Source of the DNA: Chloroflexota bacterium
GTDB taxonomy: Bacteria > Chloroflexota > Anaerolineae > Anaerolineales > Villigracilaceae
DNA length: 10,000 nt
Assembly (NCBI GenBank): GCA_020217065.1
Contig: JAIWOB010000077.1
Span: 1-10,000, forward strand
Reading direction: 5' to 3'
Below are positions 1-6,420 of the stretch, piece by piece. The notes beneath the pieces are model-generated. The model ran no database searches. It saw only the letters and a program-made list of their open reading frames with translations, and was not told the DNA's origin. The translations under genes and the position numbers were made by a program. Numbering within the stretch: position 1 is the stretch's first letter; every line of letters begins with the position of its first letter.

Positions 1-1201
1 CCTCGAAGAATTTGGCGCCGCCGGCCTCTTTGCCCTTGCGATGTTCGCCGTGAATTCCTGGCAAACTTTCTATGTGTCGGAATTCAAGCAGTACGGCGTT
101 GACGTGACCGCCGCCCTCCTGCTGTTGTGGTTGTCTTTGCGCGCCGTGCGGTCTGAAATTCGTAGGGGCGACTTTTTCTGGTTGGGCGCGGCGGGCGCCG
201 CCGTCATTTGGATGTCTCACGCGTCGGTTTTTGTTTTGGCGGGAATTGGAGCCGCGCTGGCGTTTGAAAAATATGCGCGGAAAAAGCCAATTCCCTTTCT
301 ATGGCTGCTGGGCATGGCGGCGGCGTGGCTTGTTTCCTTTGGCGTGGATTATCTTGTCACGCTGCAATACACCGCCGGCGATAAATTCTTCCGAACCTAT
401 TGGATGAAATCTTTTCTTCCCCTGCCGCCCTGGTCGGATATTCCATGGCTGCTTAACGTATACGGCAAATTCGCGCTGATTGTCCTGACCAGTTCGGGGA
501 CGGCGCTGGACAATTGGGTGTTCTTCGCCGCGCTTGCCGGCGGCGCGTTCCTGTTTTTCAGACGTCCCGCCGCCGCGCTGACGCTTATCCTGCCTTTTTT
601 TGCGACGCTCTTTGCCTCCGCCTGGCAAAAATATCCGCTTTCTCATCGCTTTATGCTCTTCCTTGTCCCCTTGACTCTCCTGCTGATGGCGGAAGCGCTT
701 CGAGGAATCTATCTCCTCCTGGCGAGGCGCAGCAAACCCGCAGCCTTGCTGGCGTGCGCGCTCTTTATGGCTGCCTTTCTTTACTTTCCCATTTTCAACG
801 CCGCCGCCGCGTTTCGATTTCCCTCCACCATCTCTGAGATGAAGCCCATCCTGCAATACGTTGCGGAAAAACGACAGGCGGGAGATGTCGTCTACATTCA
901 TTACGCCGCAGTTCCCACATTTCTCTACTATGCTCCCTTTTATCAATTCGACGCCGAGCAGGCGTTAAAAGGCGTTTACCGTCAGGATTCCAGAAAAGCC
1001 TTTGACCGTTTTTTTGAAGACGTGGCTGCCTTGCGCGGAAACGACAGAGTCTGGATTATTTTTTCCGAGATTCCGTATTGCGGCGGCTGTGAGGGCGACC
1101 CAATCGCGTATTTCAAAAACCGCCTCGACGATTATGGCGCGGCGCTCGACGAAGTCTCGTCTGTGGCTTCCGCCGCCTACTTGTACGACCTGAATCCGTA
1201 A
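1..1201 (+). CDS. GT39/PMT-like membrane glycosyltransferase, 5'-truncated by window edge
   Basis: The frame is already open at base 2, so the N-terminus lies outside the window. The first ATG, at 41, falls inside a hydrophobic segment and is unlikely to be the start. About 400 codons are visible. Roughly the first 260 form a series of about eight hydrophobic helices separated by short basic loops. The segment YVSEFKQYGVDV (about residues 24-35) resembles the loop after an early helix in dolichyl-phosphate-mannose/PMT-like transferases. A C-terminal domain of about 130 residues, probably extracytoplasmic, follows and ends in SAAYLYDLNP. These enzymes sit in the cytoplasmic membrane and move a sugar from a polyprenyl-phosphate donor to a lipid or protein acceptor on the outer face. 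The catalytic Asp of the first loop is outside the window, so activity cannot be judged. The sulfotransferase gene begins 11 bp after its stop, suggesting co-transcription. The fold class is fairly sure; donor and acceptor are unknown. Confidence 0.75.
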   Translation, partial: LEEFGAAGLFALAMFAVNSWQTFYVSEFKQYGVDVTAALLLLWLSLRAVRSEIRRGDFFWLGAAGAAVIWMSHASVFVLAGIGAALAFEKYARKKPIPFLWLLGMAAAWLVSFGVDYLVTLQYTAGDKFFRTYWMKSFLPLPPWSDIPWLLNVYGKFALIVLTSSGTALDNWVFFAALAGGAFLFFRRPAAALTLILPFFATLFASAWQKYPLSHRFMLFLVPLTLLLMAEALRGIYLLLARRSKPAALLACALFMAAFLYFPIFNAAAAFRFPSTISEMKPILQYVAEKRQAGDVVYIHYAAVPTFLYYAPFYQFDAEQALKGVYRQDSRKAFDRFFEDVAALRGNDRVWIIFSEIPYCGGCEGDPIAYFKNRLDDYGAALDEVSSVASAAYLYDLNP

Positions 1202-1212
1202 AGGGAGACCCT

Positions 1213-2061
1213 ATGCCCGCTCGTTCTATTTTGCGTCCGCTGGTGTATGAAGCCGAAAAGTTTGCGCAGCGGCTGCGCTTCGCTTCCCAGCCTGCCGACC
1301 TTCCCGTCCTGCTTGGCATTTCGTTTCCGAAAAGCGGCACGCACCTGCTCGACCAGATTTTGCTTGGCTTTTCGAGAGTCGCCCCCTATGCCAAACGCCT
1401 GCATTCTTTCTATGCTGAATATGAAGGCGAGAGCGGACGCAAGCGCAGCGCCGAACAAGCGCTTGCCTGGCTCGACTCTCTTCGCCCGCGCGACGTGGCT
1501 TCGGCGCATCTCTTCGCCCGACCCGAAGCCGTCCGCCGCGTTTGCTCGCCGAAGTTCGCGCCGTACTTCATCTTCCGCGACCCGCGTGACGTGGTCGTCT
1601 CGCACGTCTTCTACGTCACCGAGATGGAAGCGCGTCACGTCCACCACGAGTATTACAAATCCCTGCCCGATTTCGACGCGCGGCTCAAGGTCAGCATTTT
1701 GGGGCGACCCGACTCCGAAGCCGAGTTCCCAGACATCGCCGGGCGCTTCGCGCCCTATCTCGATTGGCTGAACCAGCCCGAAGTGTTGACCATCCACTTT
1801 GAGGATTTAATCCACGACCGAGCCGCGACTCTGACCCGAATCATGGACCACCTCCTCAGCCGAACCCCGCTCCGCGCCCCCCGTGAGTTGATTCTGGATT
1901 CTCTCGAAACTTCCATCAACCCGAAGAAGTCCCCGACCTTCCGCTCCGGCAAGACAGGCGAATGGAAAAAATATTTCACCGAAGAGCATAAAAAAATCTT
2001 CAAGGACGCGGCTGGGGATTTGCTGGTGAAACTGGGATATGAGAAAAACGCAGAGTGGTAA
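1213..2061 (+). CDS. PAPS-dependent sulfotransferase
   Basis: A 282-residue soluble protein of normal length for the sulfotransferase family (Sulfotransfer_1 type). The 5'-phosphosulfate-binding loop is SFPKSGT at residues 37-43, with the conserved Lys40. The 3'-phosphate-binding segment FRDPRDVVVS at 121-130 supplies Arg122 and Ser130. The C-terminal PAPS loop RSGKTGEW at 244-251 matches the family's RKGxxGDWK. His99 in SAHL is placed where the catalytic base is usually found. The family transfers a sulfuryl group from PAPS to a hydroxyl or amino group. With glycosyltransferase genes on both sides, the likely acceptor is a surface glycan, glycolipid or its precursor; that is inferred from context. 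The ATG at 1213 follows AGGGAG (about 1203-1207) at good spacing. No PAPS-synthesis genes are visible in the window. Confidence 0.9.
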   Translation: MPARSILRPLVYEAEKFAQRLRFASQPADLPVLLGISFPKSGTHLLDQILLGFSRVAPYAKRLHSFYAEYEGESGRKRSAEQALAWLDSLRPRDVASAHLFARPEAVRRVCSPKFAPYFIFRDPRDVVVSHVFYVTEMEARHVHHEYYKSLPDFDARLKVSILGRPDSEAEFPDIAGRFAPYLDWLNQPEVLTIHFEDLIHDRAATLTRIMDHLLSRTPLRAPRELILDSLETSINPKKSPTFRSGKTGEWKKYFTEEHKKIFKDAAGDLLVKLGYEKNAEW

Positions 2062-2135
2062 ATGGCAATCGCCCATCACATGAATGAGCTCGTCATCCCC
2101 AGCGCCATATAAATGGATTTAGGCAGGAGGCTGCC

Positions 2136-3650
2136 ATGAAAAGAACTCAATACGCTCATTTCTTTACCGATAATAATGCTTTATTGTTGTTGGCTCTGGC
2201 GCTGTTCCTGCTTCACATGTTCACCAATCACCGCTACGGATTCCATCAGGATGAAATGGTGGCAGTGGATAACGCCTATAACCTGGATTGGGGGTATGTT
2301 GAATATCCGCCCATCGCGCCGTTTCTGACGCGAATCTCAATCGGGCTCTTTGGCTTGTCCCTTGTCAGCGCGCGGATGTTTGCCGCGCTGGCGCACAGCA
2401 TTGCGCTGGTTCTGGCTGGCTTGATGGCGCGTGAACTGGGCGCGAAACGCCCTGCGCAAGTTCTTGCCGCGGTCGCCACAGCCATTGCGCCTGTCGCTCT
2501 TGTGCAGGGCGCAACGGTCATGTATGGAACCTTTGACTTTCTGTGGAGCGTGATGATTGCCTGTTTCATCATTCGCCTTTTAAAGTCGGAGAATCCGCGC
2601 TGGTGGTTGGCTATCGGCGCGACGATTGGTTTGGGGATGATGACCAAGTACACGATGGCTTTCTTCGCTGCGGGCATTGTTGGCGGGGTATTGCTGACCG
2701 ACGCGCGGCGCTGGCTGAAAAGTCCCTGGCTGTGGGGCGGAGTCGGCTTGTCGCTGCTGGTCTTCCTTCCCAATATAATCTGGCAAATTCAGCGCGACTT
2801 TATCTCGCTTGATTTTCTTCAAAGCATCCACGAGCGCGACGTTGAAATTGGACGCGCCGAAGGCTATCTCCTCGAACAACTCGTTTTCTGCGCAAATATT
2901 GCCGCGATTCCGTTGTGGATTGCGGGTCTGTATTTTTACTTCTTCCGTGAAGACGGCAAGCGTTACCGTATGCTCGGCTGGATGTTTATCGTCGTCTTCC
3001 TGCTCTATCTCATTGGGCAGGGGCGTTCCTACTATCAAGCGCCCGCTTACCCGATGTTGATTGCCGCGGGCGCAGTTGTCTGGCAGGGATGGCTCGAAAA
3101 GAAGTCAGAGCGGGGAGCGCGTAGCGCGGCAAGGGGAACCTGGATTGCGGTTGCTTGTGGAGCTGTCTTTGCGGGAATGCTCACCCTGCCCATCGCGCCA
3201 ATCAATTCGTTCGTCTTTAACATGGTCGGCGAAATACATGACGTGTTTACCGAACAAATCGGCTGGGATGAAATGATAAAAGAGGTTGGCGACATTTACG
3301 CCGCCCTGCCCGATGAAGAAAAAGCGCGGGTTGGTATTTTGACAGGCGAAAATGACGAAGCAGCCGCGCTCAACATTTACGGCGGCCAATATGGACTCCC
3401 AAAAGCCATCAGCGGCTCGAATACATTTTGGCTGCGCGGTTACGGAAATCCGCTGCCCGAGATTTTGATTGTTGTGGGGTTTGAACGCCAATACATTGAT
3501 ATGTTTCTCGACCAATGCGCTGTCGAAGGGACAACCGTCAACTCCTATGGGGTTGACAACGACCTGGCAGACCCGCCTGAGATTTATCTCTGCCGAAAGG
3601 TTCGTTATCCTTGGAATCAAATTTGGGAGAAAATGAAACATTACTCATGA
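2136..3650 (+). CDS. ArnT/PMT-like glycosyltransferase (GT39-type, PMT_2 domain)
   Basis: A complete 504-residue polytopic membrane protein. After a first helix (about 15-30), the first extracytoplasmic loop carries Asp39-Glu40 in FHQDE, followed by LDWGYVEYPP (50-59). This is the typical catalytic-loop pattern of the PMT_2 group. About ten further helices run to residue 355, including the TKYT element at 170-173 common in this group. Residues 370-500 form a soluble tail with GWDEM, ILTGENDEAAALNIYGGQYG and ISGSNTFWLRGYG, a domain common in bacterial members. Such enzymes transfer a sugar from an undecaprenyl-phosphate carrier to an acceptor outside the membrane. The ATG is preceded by a strong AGGAGG at 2125-2130, five bases upstream. 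The 74-bp gap before it has no evident terminator. Its stop overlaps the next gene by four bases, indicating an operon. The exact donor and acceptor cannot be read from sequence. Confidence 0.88.
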   Translation: MKRTQYAHFFTDNNALLLLALALFLLHMFTNHRYGFHQDEMVAVDNAYNLDWGYVEYPPIAPFLTRISIGLFGLSLVSARMFAALAHSIALVLAGLMARELGAKRPAQVLAAVATAIAPVALVQGATVMYGTFDFLWSVMIACFIIRLLKSENPRWWLAIGATIGLGMMTKYTMAFFAAGIVGGVLLTDARRWLKSPWLWGGVGLSLLVFLPNIIWQIQRDFISLDFLQSIHERDVEIGRAEGYLLEQLVFCANIAAIPLWIAGLYFYFFREDGKRYRMLGWMFIVVFLLYLIGQGRSYYQAPAYPMLIAAGAVVWQGWLEKKSERGARSAARGTWIAVACGAVFAGMLTLPIAPINSFVFNMVGEIHDVFTEQIGWDEMIKEVGDIYAALPDEEKARVGILTGENDEAAALNIYGGQYGLPKAISGSNTFWLRGYGNPLPEILIVVGFERQYIDMFLDQCAVEGTTVNSYGVDNDLADPPEIYLCRKVRYPWNQIWEKMKHYS

Positions 3651-4591
3651 ATTGCTCCATCGTCATCCGCGCATATAACGAAGAAAAACATATTGGGCGT
3701 TTGCTGGAGGGAATCCGCCGCCAGACCGTCAAGGATGTTGAAATCATCCTCGTTGACTCTGGCTCGACCGATGGGACGGTTTCCGTCGCCGAATCCTTTG
3801 GCGCGAAGGTCGTCCGCATCCGTCCCGATGAATTTACCTTCGGGCGTTCGCTCAACTTTGGGATTAAGTCCGCGACTCGCGAGTTGGTTGTCATCGCCAG
3901 CGCTCATGTCTACCCCGTCTATCCCGACTGGCTGGAGATGTTGCTTCGCCCATTTGAAGATGAAAACGTGGCTTTAACGTACGGCAAACAGCGCGGACCC
4001 GATTCCGCCAAATTTTCTGAACGGCAGATTTTTCACCAATGGTATCCCGATGCGAGCAAACCGAGGCAGGAGACCGCCTTTTGCAACAACGCCAACGCCG
4101 CCATTCGCAAAAGTTTGTGGGAGAAAAATCCTTATGATGAAACGCTCACGGGTCTGGAGGATTTGGCGTGGGCAAAATGGGCAAAGGAGCGGGGACACGC
4201 CATCGCCTACGTTGCCGAAGCCGAGATTATCCACGTCCATAACGAGACTCCGCGCGGAGTCTACAACCGCTACCGCCGCGAAGCGATGGCGCTGCGAAAA
4301 ATCTATCCCGAAGCGCATTTTAACTTCTACGACTTTCTGCGCCTGACCGCCGCCAATATTTTTAGCGACCTTTGGCACGCCGCCCGCGAAGGAGTTTTGG
4401 TCAAAAACCTTGTTTCCATCTTTTGGTTTCGTTTTATGCAATTTCACGGCACGCGGATGGGTCACCGTGAGACGAGCCTGGTCACGCCGCAGTTGAGGGA
4501 GACGTTTTATTATGCAAGGGAACGGAAAGGGAAAGAGGAAGGCAAAAGAGACGTGGAGCCGATTCGATATAAAGAAGGGAATAGTGAATAG
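3647..4591 (+). CDS. Family 2 (GT-A) glycosyltransferase
   Basis: A 314-residue cytoplasmic enzyme. The fold begins at once with SIVIRAYNEE (4-13), followed by the nucleotide-binding ILVDSGSTDGT (34-44). SAHVYP (85-90) occupies the place of the metal-binding DxD region. FCNNANAAIRKSLWE (145-159) and GLEDLAWAKWA (169-179), with the catalytic-type Glu-Asp pair, complete the acceptor half. This pattern is close to rhamnosyltransferase-like GT2 proteins. I chose the ATG at 3647, which overlaps the preceding stop as ATGA and suits translational coupling. A TTG 36 bases earlier is in frame, but it would add residues unlike the family and lie inside the upstream gene. After about residue 288 (FYYARER), where relatives usually end, there is a charged, low-complexity tail. 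Its last codons, including the stop at 4589-4591, lie inside an inverted-repeat arm, so the tail may have been acquired by insertion. Role: adding a sugar from a nucleotide donor to the glycan built by this cluster. Confidence 0.9.
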   Translation: MNCSIVIRAYNEEKHIGRLLEGIRRQTVKDVEIILVDSGSTDGTVSVAESFGAKVVRIRPDEFTFGRSLNFGIKSATRELVVIASAHVYPVYPDWLEMLLRPFEDENVALTYGKQRGPDSAKFSERQIFHQWYPDASKPRQETAFCNNANAAIRKSLWEKNPYDETLTGLEDLAWAKWAKERGHAIAYVAEAEIIHVHNETPRGVYNRYRREAMALRKIYPEAHFNFYDFLRLTAANIFSDLWHAAREGVLVKNLVSIFWFRFMQFHGTRMGHRETSLVTPQLRETFYYARERKGKEEGKRDVEPIRYKEGNSE

Positions 4592-4592
4592 G
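4577..4592 (+). repeat. Left arm of imperfect inverted repeat around the four-helix-bundle gene
   Basis: The 16-base arm GGGAATAGTGAATAGG pairs with 5104-5126 in three blocks: GGG with CCC, AATAGT with ACTATT, and GAATAGG with CCTATTC. All 16 bases of this arm are matched. The right arm carries one-base and six-base extras between the blocks. The arm contains the stop codon of the upstream glycosyltransferase gene. Confidence 0.6.
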
Positions 4593-4605
4593 TTATGGCG
4601 AATAG
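4579..4605 (+). repeat. Degenerate GAATAG repeat cluster
   Basis: GAATAG occurs three times in 27 bases, at 4579-4584, 4586-4591 and 4600-4605. A related TATAGG follows at 4608-4613, just before the start of the four-helix-bundle gene. The cluster overlaps the inverted-repeat arm and replaces any recognisable ribosome-binding site for that gene. Confidence 0.5.
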
Positions 4606-4617
4606 TTTATAGGTTTG

Positions 4618-5090
4618 ATGATGAGCGATAATGTTCAAGGTCTGGAAACGCTGGAGGCTTGGAAGAAGGCAAGGGTATTGACGTTCGTCGTTTACAGGGA
4701 AATCCTGCCGTTGTTGCCCGCCGAGAAAAAGCGGCGTCTCAATCGGCAAATTCGTCGTTCGGCTCAGAGTGTCTTTGCCAATATCGCCGAGGGACATGGA
4801 AGGTTTTACTATCAGGAAAATAGCCGCTTTTGCTGCATTGCCAGAGGTTCGCCGACCGAAACTTTACTCACCTTGTTTTGGCGCATGACATGGGGTATAT
4901 TCCCAACGACCTGTTCAATCGCTTGAAAAGTCAAATTGATGAATCGATTCGAATTATCAACGGCTATATTGCCTACCTCAAACGTTCCAAACGCGGCGAA
5001 AACGAGCCAGTCGCCAAGCGCTTTGTTCAAGAATCGCATCCCAATTATTTCACTAAAGACCCTACAGACCCTACAGACCAACCCTCCTAA
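4618..5090 (+). pseudogene. Four-helix-bundle protein (S23/IVP, Avd-like) with a one-base frameshift
   Basis: The first part (4618-4865, 82 codons) reads through LEAWKKARVLTFVVYREI, the signature FANIAEGHGR (residues 53-62) and IARGSPTET (74-82). These are classic landmarks of the 23S rRNA intervening-sequence/four-helix-bundle family. After Thr82 the frame fails. Moving to the third frame from 4866 restores THLVLAHDMGYI and two further helices to the stop at 5088-5090. A single missing base between 4865 and 4866 explains this: adding it gives ETLTHLVLAHD, as in intact relatives. The repaired protein would be about 157 residues, longer than the usual 115-130 because of a tail with a DPTDPTD repeat. 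The in-frame reading stops at 4926. The start could be 4618 or 4621; neither has a good ribosome-binding site. The family forms small helical oligomers and its function is unsettled; relatives include the accessory protein Avd of diversity-generating retroelements. An assembly error remains possible. Confidence 0.82.
5058..5079 (+). repeat. Short tandem repeat, unit GACCCTACA
   Basis: Two exact copies of a 9-base unit (5058-5066 and 5067-5075) are followed by a partial third (GACC, 5076-5079). Being a multiple of three, the repeat encodes the Asp-Pro-Thr repetition at the C-terminus of the four-helix-bundle reading frame. Confidence 0.75.
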
Positions 5091-5103
5091 CCCGCTCTTT
5101 ACC

Positions 5104-5126
5104 CCTATTCATTATCACTATTACCC
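5104..5126 (+). repeat. Right arm of imperfect inverted repeat around the four-helix-bundle gene
   Basis: This 23-base arm is the counterpart of 4577-4592. Its reverse complement contains GGG, AATAGT and GAATAGG in the same order, with an extra T after the first block and an extra six bases (GATAAT) after the second. It ends directly against the ATG of the acetyltransferase gene at 5127, which therefore has no Shine-Dalgarno sequence. Confidence 0.6.
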
Positions 5127-5951
5127 ATGACCTTGAATCTCACCCCCGCCTCCACCTTCCCCATCTCCCAACTCGCGGACTTGCTCACGCGCGGGTTTGA
5201 AGACTACTTTGTTCCCATCCACATCACCGAAGAGGTCTTTTTGACCATGCTCCGCCGCGACAGCATTGACCTGACCGCCAGCCGCGCGATTCTCGAAGAC
5301 GACGAACCAATCGGGCTTGGATTAATTGCCCGCCGCGGTTGGACCAGCCGCCTCGCGGCGATGGGGATTGTCGCCCACGCCAGAAACAGCGGCGTTGGAA
5401 CCTGGGCAATGGGACAACTCATTGAAGAGGCAAAGGCGCGCGGCGAGAAACAAATGCTTTTGGAAGTCATCGAGCAAAATGCGGCGGGGGTGAATCTCTA
5501 CGAAAAGAGCGGCTTCAAGAAAATCCGCAGGCTGGTGGGGTACAAAATCGAAAATCCGCAGGTTGAAGCGCGGCATCAACTCGAAGAGATGGATATTTAC
5601 GAACTGGCGCGGATTGTGACTCGTCACGGCTTGCCCAATTTGCCCTGGCAGTTGACGGGCGCGACGATTGCGCAGTATACCCCGCCCGCCCGCGCCTTCC
5701 ATATCAACGACGCCTATTGTCTTGTCAGCGACCCGTCTAAAGCGGATGTGGCAATCTTGTCGTTGCTGGTCAAGACCCGTTCGCGTGGAGCGGGTCTCAG
5801 CCGAGTCCTGCTGGGCGCGCTCTTTGCCAACTTCCCGAATAAGACCTGGCGCGTTTCCCCTATCTATCCTGAAGAAATGGCGTTCATTTTCGAACAGGTT
5901 GGCATGAAGCGCGAAGACATTTCGCAATGGCAGATGTCGCTGGCGTTGTAA
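5127..5951 (+). CDS. Tandem-domain GNAT N-acetyltransferase
   Basis: A 274-residue soluble protein with two GNAT-like halves. The N-terminal half has the acetyl-CoA pyrophosphate-binding loop RNSGVG at 86-91 and the late-strand signature NLYEKSGFKKI (123-133). The C-terminal half, about 145-274, repeats the pattern with RSRGAGLSRVLL (218-229), where Arg/Gly residues match the Q/RxxGxG/A motif. It then has the strand-helix-strand EEMAFIFEQVGMKRE (249-263) and ends in SQWQMSL. Tandem GNATs transfer an acetyl group to amines of small molecules or proteins, and often only one half is catalytic. The substrate cannot be told. Acetylation of an amino sugar for the nearby glycan pathway is possible but unproven. 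The ATG at 5127 suits the first helix of the fold. It lacks a Shine-Dalgarno sequence because an inverted-repeat arm ends immediately before it, so expression may have been altered by that insertion. Confidence 0.85.
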   Translation: MTLNLTPASTFPISQLADLLTRGFEDYFVPIHITEEVFLTMLRRDSIDLTASRAILEDDEPIGLGLIARRGWTSRLAAMGIVAHARNSGVGTWAMGQLIEEAKARGEKQMLLEVIEQNAAGVNLYEKSGFKKIRRLVGYKIENPQVEARHQLEEMDIYELARIVTRHGLPNLPWQLTGATIAQYTPPARAFHINDAYCLVSDPSKADVAILSLLVKTRSRGAGLSRVLLGALFANFPNKTWRVSPIYPEEMAFIFEQVGMKREDISQWQMSLAL

Positions 5952-5957
5952 TATAAT
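5952..5957 (+). promoter_or_regulatory. Candidate -10 element (TATAAT) for a leaderless start at 5964
   Basis: An exact TATAAT lies six bases before the ATG at 5964, so a transcript would start at or next to the start codon. No convincing -35 hexamer is present at 16-18 bases upstream. No Shine-Dalgarno sequence precedes the ATG, consistent with a leaderless message. Confidence 0.3.
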
Positions 5958-5963
5958 CAAGTC

Positions 5964-6095
5964 ATGAATACGCCTGTTTTGCAACATGACCTCGAACTCA
6001 CCCGTAAAATCGCGCTGGAGCGTTTGAAGAATTTCCGCGCCGATGAAAGTTTTCGTCAGCGCGTGGAAAGGGAAGGCGTTTTATGGAAAGATTGA
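5964..6095 (+). pseudogene. Remnant MNT-type nucleotidyltransferase (HI0073-like), core deleted
   Basis: A 43-codon open frame whose two ends look like the two ends of a minimal nucleotidyltransferase of about 100-110 residues. The start, LQHDLELTRKIALERLKNF (about 6-24), resembles the first helix that precedes the strand leading to GSRARG. The end, SFRQRVEREGVLWKD (29-43), resembles the usual C-terminus of the family. The catalytic GSxAxG...SDxD segment, about 60 residues, is missing. The simplest reading is an in-frame internal deletion with its junction around 6038-6050. The fragment cannot bind or transfer nucleotides. Its end overlaps the start of the HI0074-like partner, the gene arrangement typical of MNT/HEPN pairs. 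The family assignment rests on the flanking ends only, so another short helical protein is possible. Confidence 0.6.
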
Positions 6096-6420
6096 TTGAA
6101 CGTTTGCGGGTTGCCCGAAAGGCTTTATCCACTTTGCAGGAATTGACCAAAAATCCCGAGCTCTCCATCGTGGAACGCGACGCCGCCATTCAACGCTTTG
6201 AATCTTTGAAGCCACATGGAAAGCCGCGCAAAATTTCCTGAGCGAAGCGGAAGGCTTGATTGTCAACTCGCCCAAGAGCGCGGTTCGCGCTTGCTGGCAG
6301 GCGGGATTGCTAAACGAAGAAAACGCCCAGATTGCCTTACAAATGCGCGAAACGCGCAACTTGACTGTGCTTACTTATAACGAAACCCTTGCCCTTTCCG
6401 TTTATCGCCAAATTGCTTGA
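6083..6420 (+). pseudogene. HI0074-like nucleotidyltransferase-substrate-binding (HEPN-type) protein, frameshifted
   Basis: The gene starts with ATG at 6083, overlapping the MNT remnant by 13 bases, and reads MERLIERLRVARKALSTLQE to QRFE at residue 40 (6202). Family members continue RFEFTFExxWK. Here the frame breaks and resumes in the first frame from 6205 with FEATWKAAQNFLSEAEGL, running to the TGA at 6418-6420. A loss of four bases, or of one, near the short repeat TTTGAATCTTTGAA explains this. The in-frame product ends at 6241. The conserved motif RNxxVHTYNE is here RNLTVLTYNE (6358-6387), so the His of the HEPN RX4-6H motif is Leu. A further shift near 6415 would restore a helix-like tail (LWLRAMEKKV) up to a TAG at 6452-6454. 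Intact pairs act as toxin-antitoxin or nucleotide-transfer modules; this copy is almost certainly non-functional. Confidence 0.82.

Noticed and set aside
299..946. Long minus-strand open frame (215 codons) opposite the first glycosyltransferase
   Set aside because: Basic, low-complexity translation with no family resemblance; it is the antisense shadow of a clear membrane-protein gene.
1177..1797. Minus-strand open frame (206 codons) opposite the sulfotransferase
   Set aside because: It is antisense to a gene with all sulfotransferase motifs and has no independent support.
3611..3646. TTG start for the GT2 gene 12 codons upstream
   Set aside because: It adds residues not matching the family and lies inside the preceding gene; the ATGA overlap at 3647 fits coupling.
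4855..4870. Programmed ribosomal frameshift in the four-helix-bundle gene
   Set aside because: No slippery heptamer is seen at the switch point and the family is normally encoded in one frame; a lost base is simpler.
4618..5090. Accessory Avd gene of a diversity-generating retroelement
   Set aside because: The fold family matches, but there is no reverse transcriptase, template repeat or variable repeat in the window.
4577..5126. True 23S rRNA intervening sequence
   Set aside because: The flanks are protein-coding (GT2 and GNAT), and no rRNA sequence is present on either side.
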